Numbered from the stretch's first letter, positions 55,423 through 64,000 are shown. The stretch is DNA of 64,000 nt from CAVUCH01 sp963739995 (GCA_963739995.1 CAVUCH010000021.1:62001-126000), one strand, 5' to 3'. Notes: generated from the letters alone by a model not told the origin. A program made the numbers and translations.

Positions 55423-55917
55423 CGGGCACCGTCCTTCTGCTGAAGAGCCGGAGGGAGTGTAGCTTACCGGCTCGCGCCGGGGCGATTGGATGCTGGGCGT
55501 TGGCATCAGGCGTTGGACAAGACGCGCTGCCCAATCGGTCGCACCCTCGCACAGCCATGCGGCGCGCCTCATCCGCCAAACCCCGGAGCGATCTCGCCCA
55601 TCCAGGCGCCAACCCATCTCCGTCGCCGTCAGGCCCAGACCAACGCGCCAGCTTCCGTTGCGAGCGCGGCAATCACCAGATCGGTCACCGCAAAGCGATG
55701 TCGGGCGTCTGTCGCCGGCGCCACCCAGCTCTCGACGATTCGTATGCCTGGCCATGTCACGGCGAACCTTGATTCGTATGCTGGTGAGACGCACTCATGC
55801 GTGCAACACTCCGGGGTCGCGCGTGGATGACACGGATGCGTGCCGGGCGGATCAGGGCTAGAATCCTCTCGAATTCGCTCGCCACACGGGGTGGCGGCAC
55901 TGTCCCGGAGCGATCCC
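55423..55917. other. 495-base intergenic region without a recognisable gene
   Basis: This is the divergent region between the OPT transporter and the small secreted-protein gene. A GCTGGGCGTTGGC/GGCGTTGGAC stretch near 55490-55520 faintly echoes the degenerate heptamer pattern. No RNA gene or convincing promoter was recognised. Confidence 0.45.
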
Positions 55918-56445
55918 ATGTCCTCAACCCTGTGCTGCCGCGCCACGGCGCTCGTCTCAGTCCTGTGTGCGTGCGCTACGGCTGCGGGAACGCTTCACGC
56001 GCAAGGGAAGTCCGGGGTGATGTCGGTGGATGCGTGCAGCATCGCACCGGCGGCCGAGCTCCAAGGCGCGCTCGCCAAGAAGGTGCGGCCGCAGCCCATC
56101 CCGCCGTCGACCCCCGCGAGCATCGGTGTCTCGGTGTGCATGTGGTCCACGATGGACGGACTCAAGACGCTGTCGGTGTCGACCTACGGCCCCGAAGCGG
56201 TGAAGCGCACTGTCTCGAAGGATCTGAAGACCTATTACGAGTCGATGAAGATCAGCAACGCGAACCAGGGACGCCGGCCGCCCATTGTGTTTCCCGGTGT
56301 CGGGAAGCATGCGTCGTACTTCATCAACCCGCGAGGTACCGGCGACGTGATCCTGATTCTGCGAAACGACTGCGTGGTCACGATCAACGCGGCGGGCCTC
56401 AGCCGGGACGAGGCCCAGAAGGTGGCCGCAGCGGCCGGGACGTGA
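55918..56445 (+). CDS. small exported hypothetical protein
   Basis: This encodes 175 residues from ATG 55918 (GGAG, 8-base spacing). It has a Sec signal (LVSVLCACATAAGTLHAQG). The mature part begins VDACSIAPAAELQGALAKKV and contains ISVCMWSTMDG-like and DVILILRNDCVVTINAAGLS segments, with three cysteines that could pair. The opening resembles DUF3558-type lipoprotein starts (C-x-L/I-P..E-L), but this is weak. It is followed after 80 bases by the kinase gene on the same strand. Confidence 0.7.
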   Translation: MSSTLCCRATALVSVLCACATAAGTLHAQGKSGVMSVDACSIAPAAELQGALAKKVRPQPIPPSTPASIGVSVCMWSTMDGLKTLSVSTYGPEAVKRTVSKDLKTYYESMKISNANQGRRPPIVFPGVGKHASYFINPRGTGDVILILRNDCVVTINAAGLSRDEAQKVAAAAGT

Positions 56446-56525
56446 TCCGCCACTCCGACCGCCGTTTTCACACATCTGCTCACCCCGCACGTTCAGCTCG
56501 TCCGGTCTGCTAGAATCCGCGCACC

Positions 56526-59249
56526 ATGATTGGCGAGACACTCTCCCACTACCGGGTGACGCAGAAGATCGGCGCCGGCGGCATGGGAGAGGTCTACCGC
56601 GCGACCGATTCCATCCTGAATCGCGAGGTGGCCATCAAGGTGCTGCCGGCGGGGCTCGCGAACGATCCCGAGCGCATGGCGCGGTTCGAACGCGAAGCGC
56701 AGGTGCTCGCGTCGGTCACCCATCCCGCCATTGCCGCGGTGTACGGCCTCGAGCAGTCCGGAGGGCACCGCGCGCTGGTGATGGAACTGGTCGAGGGAGA
56801 GGACCTCTCCGATCGACTCCGGCGCGGGCCGCTGCCGATTGACGAGATCCTCCGCATTGCCCGGCAAATCGCCGAGGCCCTCGAGGCCGCCCACGAACGT
56901 GGCATCGTGCACCGCGATCTGAAGCCTGCCAACGTGAAGGTCACAGCGGACGGGCACGTCAAGGTGCTCGACTTCGGGCTCGCCAAGGCCTTCGAAGCGT
57001 CACCCGGCGGACAGATGGCAAGCGACGGATTGACGAACACCCTGAGCGCGGCGAACACGCGGGCCGGGGTCATCATGGGCACGGCCGCCTACATGAGCCC
57101 GGAGCAGGCCAGCGGCGCCGTGGTGGACAAGCGCGCCGACGTGTGGTCCTTCGGGGTCGTGCTGTTCGAGATGCTGTCGAACCGCAGGCTGTTCGAAGGG
57201 GAGACGGCCACACACACGCTGGCGGATGTGCTTCGCGCCGAGATCGACTGGGCCCGCCTGCCGGCCACGACGCCGCGCGCGATCCGCCACCTGCTGGGGC
57301 GATGCCTCGAGCGCGACCCGCGCCGGCGGCTGCGCGACATCGGCGAAGCGCGGATCGAGATCGAGCAGCAGCTCGAACAGTCCGCAAGCGCCGCGCGCAG
57401 CGCCCCGATGGCGATCGGCAGGCCCACCCGCTGGCGACAGCGCGTGCCGTGGCTGGCGGCCGGCCTTGCGGCCGGGATGCTGGTGGCGGGCGCTGTCGCG
57501 GTTCTCTGGCGTCCCGCGCCTGCCCGCACCGCGAGCCTGCGCCTGGACGTGCGGCTCACCGCGGACGCCCTGTGGACCCAGATCGGTTCGGCGCTGGAGT
57601 TTTCGCCTGACGGAACCCGGGTCGCGTTCGTCACCGGCACGGACGTGCGACGGCAGCTCCACGTCCGCATGCTCGACCAACTCGACAGCGCGACGCTCGC
57701 GGAAGGCAGCGCCGACGGGGTCTCACCCTACCACCCGTTCTTCTCGGCGGATGGGACGTGGATCGGGTACGCGACGTCGGGAGAACTGCGCAAGGTACCG
57801 GTGACCGGCGGCACCTCCCTTTCGATCTGCAAGGTGAGTCGCGCCCGGGGCGCCACCTGGCTGCCCGACAACACGATCGTGTTTGCGGCATCGCCCGACA
57901 GCGGCTTGTTCAAGGTGTCGGCATCGGGCGGCGAGCCACAGCCGCTCACGACGCTGAGCAAGGCGAAAAAGGAGGCATCGCACCGCTGGCCCCAGGCACT
58001 GCCAGGGGGCGACGCCGTGCTCTTCACGTCGAACTCCCAGTCTGTCGGCAGTTTCGATCAGGCGTCGCTCGAAGTCGTCGTGTTGAAGACCGGCGCGCGG
58101 ACGGTCGTGCACAGCGGAGGGTCGTACGGTCGCTATATACCGTCAGGGCACCTGGTGTACGTGAACAAGGGGACCATTTTCGCGGTCCCTTTCGACCTGA
58201 AGACCTTCAAGGTCACCGGCACGCCTGCCCCGGTGGTGCAGAACGTCACGTCGAGCCCGGCGGAAGGCGGGGCGCAGATTGCGTTCGCGGCGACAGGGCT
58301 GATGGGGTACATCCGAGGTGGTCCCCTGGTGCCGCAATACCCGATCGTCTGGGTCGACCGGGACGGCCGCCAGTCGCCGCTGCTCGCCGAACCCGGGGCG
58401 TACGCCAACCCGCGATTGTCGCCCGATGGGCGACGCCTCTCGCTGACCGTGCTGCGCGAGGGCAACTGGGACATCTGGGTCTACGACCTCGAGCGCCAGG
58501 TCACGACGCGCCTCACCTTCGATGAGGCGACGGATACCGAGCAGGTCTGGTCGCCGGATGGCCGCGAGATCGTCTTCAGCTCCGACCGCGACAGACAGCC
58601 ATCGACGCTCTATCGCAAGCCATCGGACGGGTCCGGCGAAGAAAGAGAGGTCGTCAAGACCGACGTACACATGTGGGCGAGCTCGTGGTCTTCTGACCGC
58701 GAGGTGATCGCCGTCTCCACACCACGAGCCAACTTCGACATCGGCCTCGTGCGCCTGGCCACGTCGAAGACCGAGTGGCTGGTGACCACGCCGTTTGCCG
58801 AAAGCGACGCGGCGTTCTCGCCCGACAACCGCTGGGTCGCGTACGTGTCGAGTGAATCAGGGCAGTCGGAGGTGTACGTGCGCCCGATCGCGTCTGGCGG
58901 GGGACGCTGGCAGATTTCAGACGCAGGGGGGGCATACCCCCGGTGGGCGCGCGATGGACAAGAGCTGGTCTACCGCACGAATGAGGGGATCATGGCCGCC
59001 AGCATCGAGGCTTCCGAGGGCAGCCTGCGCACAGGTAAACCCCGCCAACTGTTCGCGGGCGCCTTCCGCGGCGGCACCGGCGGCATCGCGATCGCCGGCA
59101 ACACGTTCGCCGACTACGACATGACCGCCGACGGCAAACGATTCGTCATGTTCCCGCGCGCCGCCGCCGCGGGCGAGGAGCGCGCCGGCATCATCACCGT
59201 CGTCTCATCCTGGTTCGACGACCTGTCGCGCGCGTTCGCGGCGCGGTGA
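56526..59249 (+). CDS. transmembrane Ser/Thr protein kinase with TolB-like propeller
   Basis: This encodes 907 residues. The kinase domain spans ~9-275: glycine loop IGAGGMGEVYRA, VAIKVLP (Lys), IVHRDLKPANVKV (catalytic Asp), LDFGLAKAF (DFG) and MGTAAYMSPEQASG. A single helix lies at ~308-328 (WLAAGLAAGMLVAGAVAVLW). A large extracytoplasmic WD40/TolB-like propeller (~340-895) follows, with repeated SPDGR/SPDNRWVAY motifs and S-x-D-G-x-x-I strands. The architecture is common and multicopy in Acidobacteria. The propeller may sense envelope ligands and control the kinase. All catalytic residues appear present. Confidence 0.9.
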   Translation: MIGETLSHYRVTQKIGAGGMGEVYRATDSILNREVAIKVLPAGLANDPERMARFEREAQVLASVTHPAIAAVYGLEQSGGHRALVMELVEGEDLSDRLRRGPLPIDEILRIARQIAEALEAAHERGIVHRDLKPANVKVTADGHVKVLDFGLAKAFEASPGGQMASDGLTNTLSAANTRAGVIMGTAAYMSPEQASGAVVDKRADVWSFGVVLFEMLSNRRLFEGETATHTLADVLRAEIDWARLPATTPRAIRHLLGRCLERDPRRRLRDIGEARIEIEQQLEQSASAARSAPMAIGRPTRWRQRVPWLAAGLAAGMLVAGAVAVLWRPAPARTASLRLDVRLTADALWTQIGSALEFSPDGTRVAFVTGTDVRRQLHVRMLDQLDSATLAEGSADGVSPYHPFFSADGTWIGYATSGELRKVPVTGGTSLSICKVSRARGATWLPDNTIVFAASPDSGLFKVSASGGEPQPLTTLSKAKKEASHRWPQALPGGDAVLFTSNSQSVGSFDQASLEVVVLKTGARTVVHSGGSYGRYIPSGHLVYVNKGTIFAVPFDLKTFKVTGTPAPVVQNVTSSPAEGGAQIAFAATGLMGYIRGGPLVPQYPIVWVDRDGRQSPLLAEPGAYANPRLSPDGRRLSLTVLREGNWDIWVYDLERQVTTRLTFDEATDTEQVWSPDGREIVFSSDRDRQPSTLYRKPSDGSGEEREVVKTDVHMWASSWSSDREVIAVSTPRANFDIGLVRLATSKTEWLVTTPFAESDAAFSPDNRWVAYVSSESGQSEVYVRPIASGGGRWQISDAGGAYPRWARDGQELVYRTNEGIMAASIEASEGSLRTGKPRQLFAGAFRGGTGGIAIAGNTFADYDMTADGKRFVMFPRAAAAGEERAGIITVVSSWFDDLSRAFAAR

Positions 59250-59317
59250 ACCGTCCGCGTCCGCACAGTGCTGTGCCAGAACGAGGTGGGCAGCGGGCGT
59301 AGTGCTCGTGCGTCTCC

Positions 59318-59337
59318 GCCGGGACTGAAGTCCCGGC
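59318..59337. repeat. REP-like palindrome GCCGGGACT-GA-AGTCCCGGC
   Basis: A perfect 9-bp stem around GA, followed by TCCAC, between the convergent kinase and GMC genes. It is the reverse orientation of the GGGACTTCAGTCCC element at 32730 and may terminate both transcripts. Confidence 0.65.
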
Positions 59338-59357
59338 TCCACATCAGACGGTCGGCC

Positions 59358-59427
59358 GCATCCTGCATCCTGCGTCCTGCATTCTGCATTCGTGCATTCT
59401 GCATTGTGCATTGTGCATTGTGCATTG
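59358..59427. repeat. ten-unit GCATTCT/GCATTGT heptamer array
   Basis: Units run GCATCCT (twice), GCGTCCT, GCATTCT, an 8-base GCATTCGT, GCATTCT, then GCATTGT three times and a partial. The array ends 8 bases from the GMC oxidoreductase stop (59436). Drift from CCT to TGT along the array implies stepwise expansion. Confidence 0.8.
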
Positions 59428-59435
59428 AGGGGTTC

Positions 59436-61130
59436 TCAGATAGTCCCCGCCTTCATCTCCTGCATCAGATAGTCCGTGGAGCGAACGGCAATCGCCATGA
59501 TCGTCAGTGTCGGGTTCTGGCAGCCGATCGAGACGAAGCAGGACGCATCCATAACGAACAGGTTCTTCGTGTCGTGCGCCTGGCAGAACTGGTTGAGGAC
59601 GGATGTCTTCGCGTCGGCTCCCATGCGCGCGAGCCCGGCTTCGTGGATGCCCCAGCCGGGTACCGCCGTCCTGACGCTGGGCTCGATGTCAGACGCTCCG
59701 GCAGCCTCGAGCATCTCGGCGGCCGTTGCGGCCATGTCCTTCATCATCGCCAGTTCGTTGTCACTCCAGATCATCTCGACGCGGAGCACGGGAATCCCGA
59801 ACGCGTCGACCGTCCCGGCCGGGTCGAGTTCCACCCTATTCTCGAACCGCGCGAGCGCTTCACCGAAGCCACCGAGATTGAGATAGCCAACCGGCTGGCG
59901 GATCGCCGCCTTGTACGCTTCTCCGAAGCCAGGGGCGCCCCAGTTCATTCGCGTGCCGCCCCCGCCCTGGAATCCGTATCCCCGGATGAAGTCCTTCTGC
60001 TGCGGGCCGTTCAGCGTGTTCCTGAAGCGGATCACGTACACACCATTCGGACGCTGGGCGCCGCCCACTGACTGCGGCGTGCTGACGGGAGGCGGCAACG
60101 CCCCCGAGGCGCCGGCCGAGGCGTGATGATCCATGAGGTAATGGCCCAGGACGCCGCTCGAGTTCGCGAGCCCCGCCGGGTGCTGGCGGGTGGCGGAGTT
60201 CAGCAGGATGCGAGTGGACTCGAGTGACTGCGCGCAGAGCACCACCGCGCGCGCCGACACCTCCACAGGCTCGCGGGTGTTCCGATCGATGTACAGCACC
60301 CCGGTGGCCTTACCGGTGGCCGCGTCGACCAGGACCTTGTAGACCATCGCGTTCGGAATCAACGTGCAGTTGCCGCTGTTCAACGCGTCGGCAACCGTGG
60401 TGAAGGCCGAATTGAAATAGGAGTGCGTGACGCACCCGCGTTCGCACGGGCCGCAGTAGTGACAGGCCTGCCGGCCGTTGATCGGCCTGGTGATGTTGGC
60501 CGTGCGGCCGATCGTGACGGTGCGCCCAAGCTTCTGCTTCACACGCGTCCGCATCTGCATCTCGCCGCAGGTCATCGGCATTGCGGGGTGAAAGCGGCCG
60601 TCTGGCAACTCGGGCACGCCCTCCGCCTGCCCCGAGATTCCGACGTAGTCCTCGACGACGTCGTAGTAGGGCTCGAGATCCTTGTAGCTGAGTGGCCAGT
60701 CGTCGCCGTATCCGTCGTGGGATCTGGCCTTGAGGTCGAGATCGCTGAGGCGGTAGCTCTGCCGGCCCCACACGTTGGTGCGGCCGCCGACCACACGCAT
60801 GCGCCCGAGCCAGCCGAATGGTTTGTCTGTAGCAGTGGTGTACGGCTCGTCCAGATCGTTGGCGAACCAGTCGTAGTTGTATTCCATGCAGGCGTAGCAG
60901 TCCTTCTGCACGGGCCGCGTTTTCGCAATCAGCTCCTGCGCCCTGTCCCGATACTTCAGCTCGAAGGGGCGCATGTGCTCGGAGTAGGAGGCGTCCGTCA
61001 GGGCGCGTCCGGCGTCGACCAGCGCCACCTTCACCCCCGCTTCAGCCAGTCGTTTCGCAGCCCAGCCGCCCGACGCGCCGGAACCGACGACGATGACATC
61101 GAAGGTGTGACGGGGAGCAATAATCTGCAT
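59436..61130 (-). CDS. GMC-family FAD-dependent oxidoreductase
   Basis: This encodes 564 residues from ATG 61130. The FAD-binding Rossmann motif is VIVVGSGASGGWAAKRLAEA (~13-32). A cluster CHYCGPCERGCVTH (~222-235) is typical of the gluconate-dehydrogenase-like GMC branch and might hold iron-sulfur or disulfides. RAVVLCAQSLESTRILLNSA is the second FAD motif. The C-terminal GMC domain includes GWGIHEAGLARMG and SIGCQNPTLTIMAIAVRSTD. No signal peptide is visible; relatives are exported by a partner Tat subunit, which is not present here. Substrates are probably sugars or polyols. It is divergent from the Tat aldo/keto reductase gene. Confidence 0.88.
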   Translation of the reverse strand: MQIIAPRHTFDVIVVGSGASGGWAAKRLAEAGVKVALVDAGRALTDASYSEHMRPFELKYRDRAQELIAKTRPVQKDCYACMEYNYDWFANDLDEPYTTATDKPFGWLGRMRVVGGRTNVWGRQSYRLSDLDLKARSHDGYGDDWPLSYKDLEPYYDVVEDYVGISGQAEGVPELPDGRFHPAMPMTCGEMQMRTRVKQKLGRTVTIGRTANITRPINGRQACHYCGPCERGCVTHSYFNSAFTTVADALNSGNCTLIPNAMVYKVLVDAATGKATGVLYIDRNTREPVEVSARAVVLCAQSLESTRILLNSATRQHPAGLANSSGVLGHYLMDHHASAGASGALPPPVSTPQSVGGAQRPNGVYVIRFRNTLNGPQQKDFIRGYGFQGGGGTRMNWGAPGFGEAYKAAIRQPVGYLNLGGFGEALARFENRVELDPAGTVDAFGIPVLRVEMIWSDNELAMMKDMAATAAEMLEAAGASDIEPSVRTAVPGWGIHEAGLARMGADAKTSVLNQFCQAHDTKNLFVMDASCFVSIGCQNPTLTIMAIAVRSTDYLMQEMKAGTI

Positions 61131-61268
61131 CTCCGCACCTTACCATGCGCATTTGTGGAGCGCTTCATGCACGCTGACACCGCGACTGTTCGCGTTGCTG
61201 CTGCCGTGGCTTGACCCGCGTGCGCACGGCCTCGTAGCATCGGTGGACGACCTTTGAAAGGAGCTGGC

Positions 61269-62144
61269 ATGAAGAGGCGCGACTTTCTGCGTTGCGGAAC
61301 GGCAGCGGCCGGGACGACGCTGCTCGGCCTGCATCGGTTCCCGCACCACCTCTATGCGTCGGCCACGAAGAAGACGGCCCAGGACCTGGTCACGCTCGGC
61401 AAGACCGGCATCCAGGTGACGCGCCTCGCGCAGGGCACCGGCACCAATGGCGTAAACAAGAGCTCGAACCAGATCCGCACGATGGGCGACAAGGGCCTGG
61501 CGGATCTGCTCGTCCGCGGTGTCGACCACGGAGTCCACTTCTGGGACCTCGCGGATCAGTACGGCAGCCACCCGCACGCGAAGCGCGCGCTGTCGACAGT
61601 CAAGCGTGACGGGGTCGTCATCCTCACCAAGACACACGCGAGCACGGAAAAGGAGATGTGGGCGGATCTGGATCGCTTCCGGACCGAGCTCGGCACCGAT
61701 CGCCTCGACATCGTCCTGCTGCACTGCATGACGAGCGCGGACTGGCCGCAGAAGAAGGCCGGTGCGATGCAGGTGCTGTCTGAGGCGAAGCAGAAGGGCA
61801 TCATCCGCGCCCATGGCGTGTCGTGCCACGACCTCGGCGCGTTGAAGGTGGCGGCCGCGAGCGATTGGGTCGACGTGGACCTCGCGCGGCTGAATCCCGC
61901 GGGCATGCAGATGGAGGGTGATCCTGCGACGATCATTTCCGTGCTCCGCACGATGAAGGCGAGCGGCAAGGGCGTGATCGGCATGAAGATCTTCGGTGCC
62001 GGCGGGCTCCGGAAGCGCGCTGACGAAGCATTGCAGTACGCGCTCGCGCAGGACGTACTCGATTGCTTCACGATCGGTTGCGAGAACCCGCAGGAGTTCG
62101 ACGACCTGATCACGCGGATTCCTGCCGCCAGCACCAGGGCTTAG
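61269..62144 (+). CDS. Tat-exported aldo/keto reductase-like protein
   Basis: This encodes 291 residues from ATG 61269, with AGGAG six bases upstream; the open TTG at 61254 is rejected. MKRRDFLRCGTAAAGTTLLG is a Tat signal. The AKR barrel follows: LGKTGIQVTRLAQGTGTNGV, FWDLADQYGSHPHAKRAL (catalytic Asp-x-x-x-Tyr), VVILTKTHAS (Lys) and DIVLLHCMTSADWP (His). It is shorter than cytosolic AKRs and lacks an obvious NADPH C-terminal signature. It sits divergent from the GMC oxidoreductase. Confidence 0.85.
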   Translation: MKRRDFLRCGTAAAGTTLLGLHRFPHHLYASATKKTAQDLVTLGKTGIQVTRLAQGTGTNGVNKSSNQIRTMGDKGLADLLVRGVDHGVHFWDLADQYGSHPHAKRALSTVKRDGVVILTKTHASTEKEMWADLDRFRTELGTDRLDIVLLHCMTSADWPQKKAGAMQVLSEAKQKGIIRAHGVSCHDLGALKVAAASDWVDVDLARLNPAGMQMEGDPATIISVLRTMKASGKGVIGMKIFGAGGLRKRADEALQYALAQDVLDCFTIGCENPQEFDDLITRIPAASTRA

Positions 62145-62149
62145 CTCTT

Positions 62150-62293
62150 GACCGTCGACCGTTGGCCGTTGGCCGTTGGCCGTTTTGACCGTTGACCGTT
62201 CAAAGGCCAAAGGCTTAAAGGCGTAACGGTCGACGGTGAACGGTGAACGGTTGGCCCTTGAGCCGTTAGCCCTGGAGCCCTTAGCCCTTAACG
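62150..62293. repeat. GACCGTT/GGCCGTT heptamer arrays in inverted orientation
   Basis: The left array 62150-62200 repeats GACCGTC, GACCGTT and GGCCGTT units. The right array from 62224 repeats AACGGTC, GACGGTG and AACGGTG, complementary to the left, then degrades into AGCCCTT/AGCCCTG units. The array begins 5 bases after the aldo/keto reductase stop (62144). The rest of the 417-base gap to 62562 shows no gene. Confidence 0.8.
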
Positions 62294-62561
62294 AAAGAGA
62301 TGTCGGCTCGTGTCACGCGCCGCGTCGCACTGAAGGCGTTCGGATCGGCGGCGCGGCCGTTCCGCTGCCCTCGCGGGAGGGAGCGCTCGCCTTCGGTGCG
62401 ATCCAGAAGACCGTGCCCGCAGCGTAAGGAATGTGAGGATTACCTGCAGGAACAGATGCGGACGGGTGAGGTCTGATCTACACTGAACCGATCCGCGCAA
62501 CGGTAATGGAGGCCCGACTGGGCTCTACGCTGTTGCCGTGCACCCCTGAAGGAGAGAATCC

Positions 62562-63275
62562 GTGAACCCGTATGAATCCGCCCGTCTGCCGTACGCCGGC
62601 ACCGCCACAGGTGTCGCCGAGCGTGTCACCTCGTTTCTCCGCGTCGTGTACGGGTGGATGTTCGCGGGCCTTGCCGTGACCGCCACCGTTGCGTGGCTCG
62701 TCGCCGGCACTCCCGCGCTGGTGATGGCGATTGCCTCCAACCGCATCGCGTTCTGGGGGCTGGCGCTGGTCCAGATCGGGATGGTGTTCTACCTCTCCGC
62801 CCGAGTGGAAAAGCTCGCACCGGGAACGGCGGCGCTGCTGTTCCTCGTGTACTCGGGGCTCACCGGCGTGACGATGGCATTCGTGCTGCTGGTATACACG
62901 GGTGAGTCGGTCGCGCTGACGTTCTTCATCGCCGCCGGCATGTTCGGAGCCGTGGCGCTCTACGGCACGGTCACGACGCGCAGCCTGGCCGGCGTGGGGC
63001 AGTTCATGTTCATGGGGTTGATCGGGATCGTGCTGGCGTCCGTCGTGGGGATCTTCTGGCAGAACGACACGCTGCAGTTCATGATCGCCTTCATCGGCGT
63101 CATCGTGTTCACCGGCCTCGCAGCGTGGGATGCCCAGCGGTTGAAGGCCATGGCGTTGTCACTGCCCGACGGCCGTGTTGGTGCCTACGCCGTGGTGGGG
63201 GCCCTCTCGTTATACCTCGACTTCATCAACCTGTTCCTGTCGCTGCTTCGACTGATGGGGAGCCGCCGCGACTGA
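62562..63275 (+). CDS. Bax inhibitor-1 / YbhL-family membrane protein
   Basis: This encodes 237 residues from GTG 62562 with AAGGAGAG and ideal spacing. Seven hydrophobic helices are visible (VVYGWMFAGLAVTATVAWLV, FWGLALVQIGMVFYLSARVE, ALLFLVYSGLTGVTMAFVLL, ALTFFIAAGMFGAVALYGTV, FMFMGLIGIVLASVVGIFWQ, FMIAFIGVIVFTGLAAWDAQ, ALSLYLDFINLFLSLLRLMG). The BI-1 signature AAWDAQRLK with the C-terminal D-F-I-N-L-F is intact. Bacterial homologues form calcium-leak channels or stabilise membrane proteins. Confidence 0.9.
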   Translation: MNPYESARLPYAGTATGVAERVTSFLRVVYGWMFAGLAVTATVAWLVAGTPALVMAIASNRIAFWGLALVQIGMVFYLSARVEKLAPGTAALLFLVYSGLTGVTMAFVLLVYTGESVALTFFIAAGMFGAVALYGTVTTRSLAGVGQFMFMGLIGIVLASVVGIFWQNDTLQFMIAFIGVIVFTGLAAWDAQRLKAMALSLPDGRVGAYAVVGALSLYLDFINLFLSLLRLMGSRRD

Positions 63276-64000
63276 GCCGCCGCCACTTACGGGGACGCGC
63301 GGCGGAATGCACAATGCACAATGTAAGAATGTGCAAATGCAAATGCATAATGCACGATGCAGACGATGATCCGGAACGGTCACGGTTCCTTTTTTGTGCA
63401 TTTGCATCGTGCATTTTGCATTTTGAAGTCATGTGCCCACGTCTGACCACCACCTTCCCAACACTCCCGCCCCCCTGCAGCCAGCGCATCGCCTGAGGCA
63501 CGGCTTCGAAGGTGAACGTCCGTCCAACGAAGGGCGGGCTGGTGATCAGACCCTCGAGCGCGTCGTACCCGGAGACGAGGCGGTCGACGGCATCCCAGAG
63601 CCATATGAGGTTGAAGGCGAGCACGCTGCGGTTCTCGCCGATCATCTGTACCGGATCGAGCCGGGGCCGCCGCAGATACCGGCGGAGCAGCCGCAGGTAG
63701 CCAGGCCGCGCGCCATGCGTCATGTAGTCGGCCGCGCCGTAGATCACGTGGCGGCCTTCGGGCCGCAGCCGCATGTACGCGGGGCTGAAGTAGGGGCCGG
63801 CAATCGCGTCGAACACGACGTCGAGCCCCGCCGCACCGGCCGCCTCCAGTGCGGCGTCGAGCTGGGCGCCGAACCGGGCGCGTTCCCGCACGATGATCGA
63901 TCGGGAGTCCAGCCCCGCGCGCTGCGTCAGGATCGGCGCCTTGGCGGGATCGCCGATCGTCGCGATCACGCGCGCGCCGAGTCCGTGCAGAATCTGCAGT
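63226..64000 (-). CDS. medium-chain dehydrogenase/quinone reductase-like protein, 5' end beyond window
   Basis: The frame enters from the right edge (QILHGLGARVIATIGDPAKA) and covers the Rossmann and C-terminal parts of a zinc-binding-dehydrogenase/quinone-reductase-like MDR protein: ILTQRAGLDSRSIIVRERAR, GLDVVFDAIAGPYFSPAYMR, GRHVIYGAADYMTHG and a natural-looking end at GGSVGKVVV. In this frame translation continues through the heptamer array and overlaps the Bax-inhibitor gene, stopping only at 63226. A one-base correction would end it at TGA (rc of 63428-63430), 3 bases before the array, which I think is the real end. Confidence 0.75.
   Translation of the reverse strand, partial: LQILHGLGARVIATIGDPAKAPILTQRAGLDSRSIIVRERARFGAQLDAALEAAGAAGLDVVFDAIAGPYFSPAYMRLRPEGRHVIYGAADYMTHGARPGYLRLLRRYLRRPRLDPVQMIGENRSVLAFNLIWLWDAVDRLVSGYDALEGLITSPPFVGRTFTFEAVPQAMRWLQGGGSVGKVVVRRGHMTSKCKMHDANAQKRNRDRSGSSSASCIMHLHLHILTLCIVHSAARPRKWRRLSRGGSPSVEAATGTG
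63304..63425. repeat. AATGCAC/AATGCAA array with inverted partner
   Basis: The left array 63304-63360 repeats AATGCAC, AATGTGC, AATGCAA and AATGCAT units. The right array 63391-63425 repeats TGCATTT and TGCATCG units, its reverse complement, with a 30-base loop. It lies between the convergent Bax-inhibitor-like and dehydrogenase genes and interrupts the latter's 3' end. Confidence 0.8.

Noticed and set aside
59114..59425. Short minus-strand open frames with periodic MHNAQ/MQNAR peptides
   Set aside because: They are translations of the heptamer array, open in several frames because period seven cycles through all frames; no ribosome-binding site.
59358..59427. CRISPR array
   Set aside because: Units are 7 bases with no spacers; no cas genes in the window.

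Overview
The window looks like a chromosomal segment from a high-GC, Gram-negative member of the Acidobacteriota, most plausibly Vicinamibacterales. The inference rests on gene content only: two SusC-like TonB receptors with an N-terminal carboxypeptidase-regulatory domain, an ADOP-type orphan MacB permease, a Ser/Thr kinase fused to a TolB-like propeller, a CRTAC1/ASPIC protein beside a TPR protein, BACON lipoprotein domains, and several Tat-exported oxidoreductases. No rRNA, tRNA or CRISPR array was found.

Layout. 1-9549 (minus): TonB receptor, DUF5107-TPR protein, and a DUF4091 glycosidase-like protein running off the left end. 9766-11979 (plus): a sulfatase-fold/TPR lipoprotein. 12123-24187 (minus): a compact run of TonB receptor, two GH127 beta-L-arabinofuranosidase-like enzymes, TPR protein, CRTAC1-like protein and an aldonolactone/alditol oxidase; I read it as an arabinoside-use locus. 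24480-32503: methyltransferase, winged-helix protein, BACON lipoprotein, ADOP permease, zinc alcohol dehydrogenase and SRPBCC protein. 32842-44118: SpmB/SpmA pair, MOSC protein, GH67 alpha-glucuronidase, SDR, two envelope proteins, a 23S-rRNA-type uracil methyltransferase, and a Tat-exported enolase-superfamily/Gfo-Idh pair. 44353-49877 is an accessory, decayed stretch: YbaK-YHS fusion, PEBP, site-2-protease stump, dead IS110, a hidden 50-aa gene, Prs and small membrane ORFs. 49878-64000: sugar-binding lipoprotein, PepT, OPT transporter, kinase, GMC oxidoreductase, Tat aldo/keto reductase, Bax-inhibitor-like protein and a partial medium-chain dehydrogenase.

The most unusual content is intergenic. 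At least four palindromic or repeat families sit at gene 3' ends, often within 0-8 bases of a stop codon: CTTCAG-centred REP-like palindromes; a GATCGGGAGGTGTTTC hairpin whose first bases supply the TGA of two unrelated genes; degenerate heptanucleotide arrays, some arranged as long inverted repeats; and two copies of a 147-162 bp structured element whose stems change sequence but keep pairing around a conserved core.

Many genes are broken by one-base indels whose correction restores a complete family protein; I treat most of these as probable assembly errors. The IS110 and site-2-protease pieces look truly decayed. Starts were chosen from Shine-Dalgarno spacing and signal peptides where possible. 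Family assignments come from motif recognition, not database searches.
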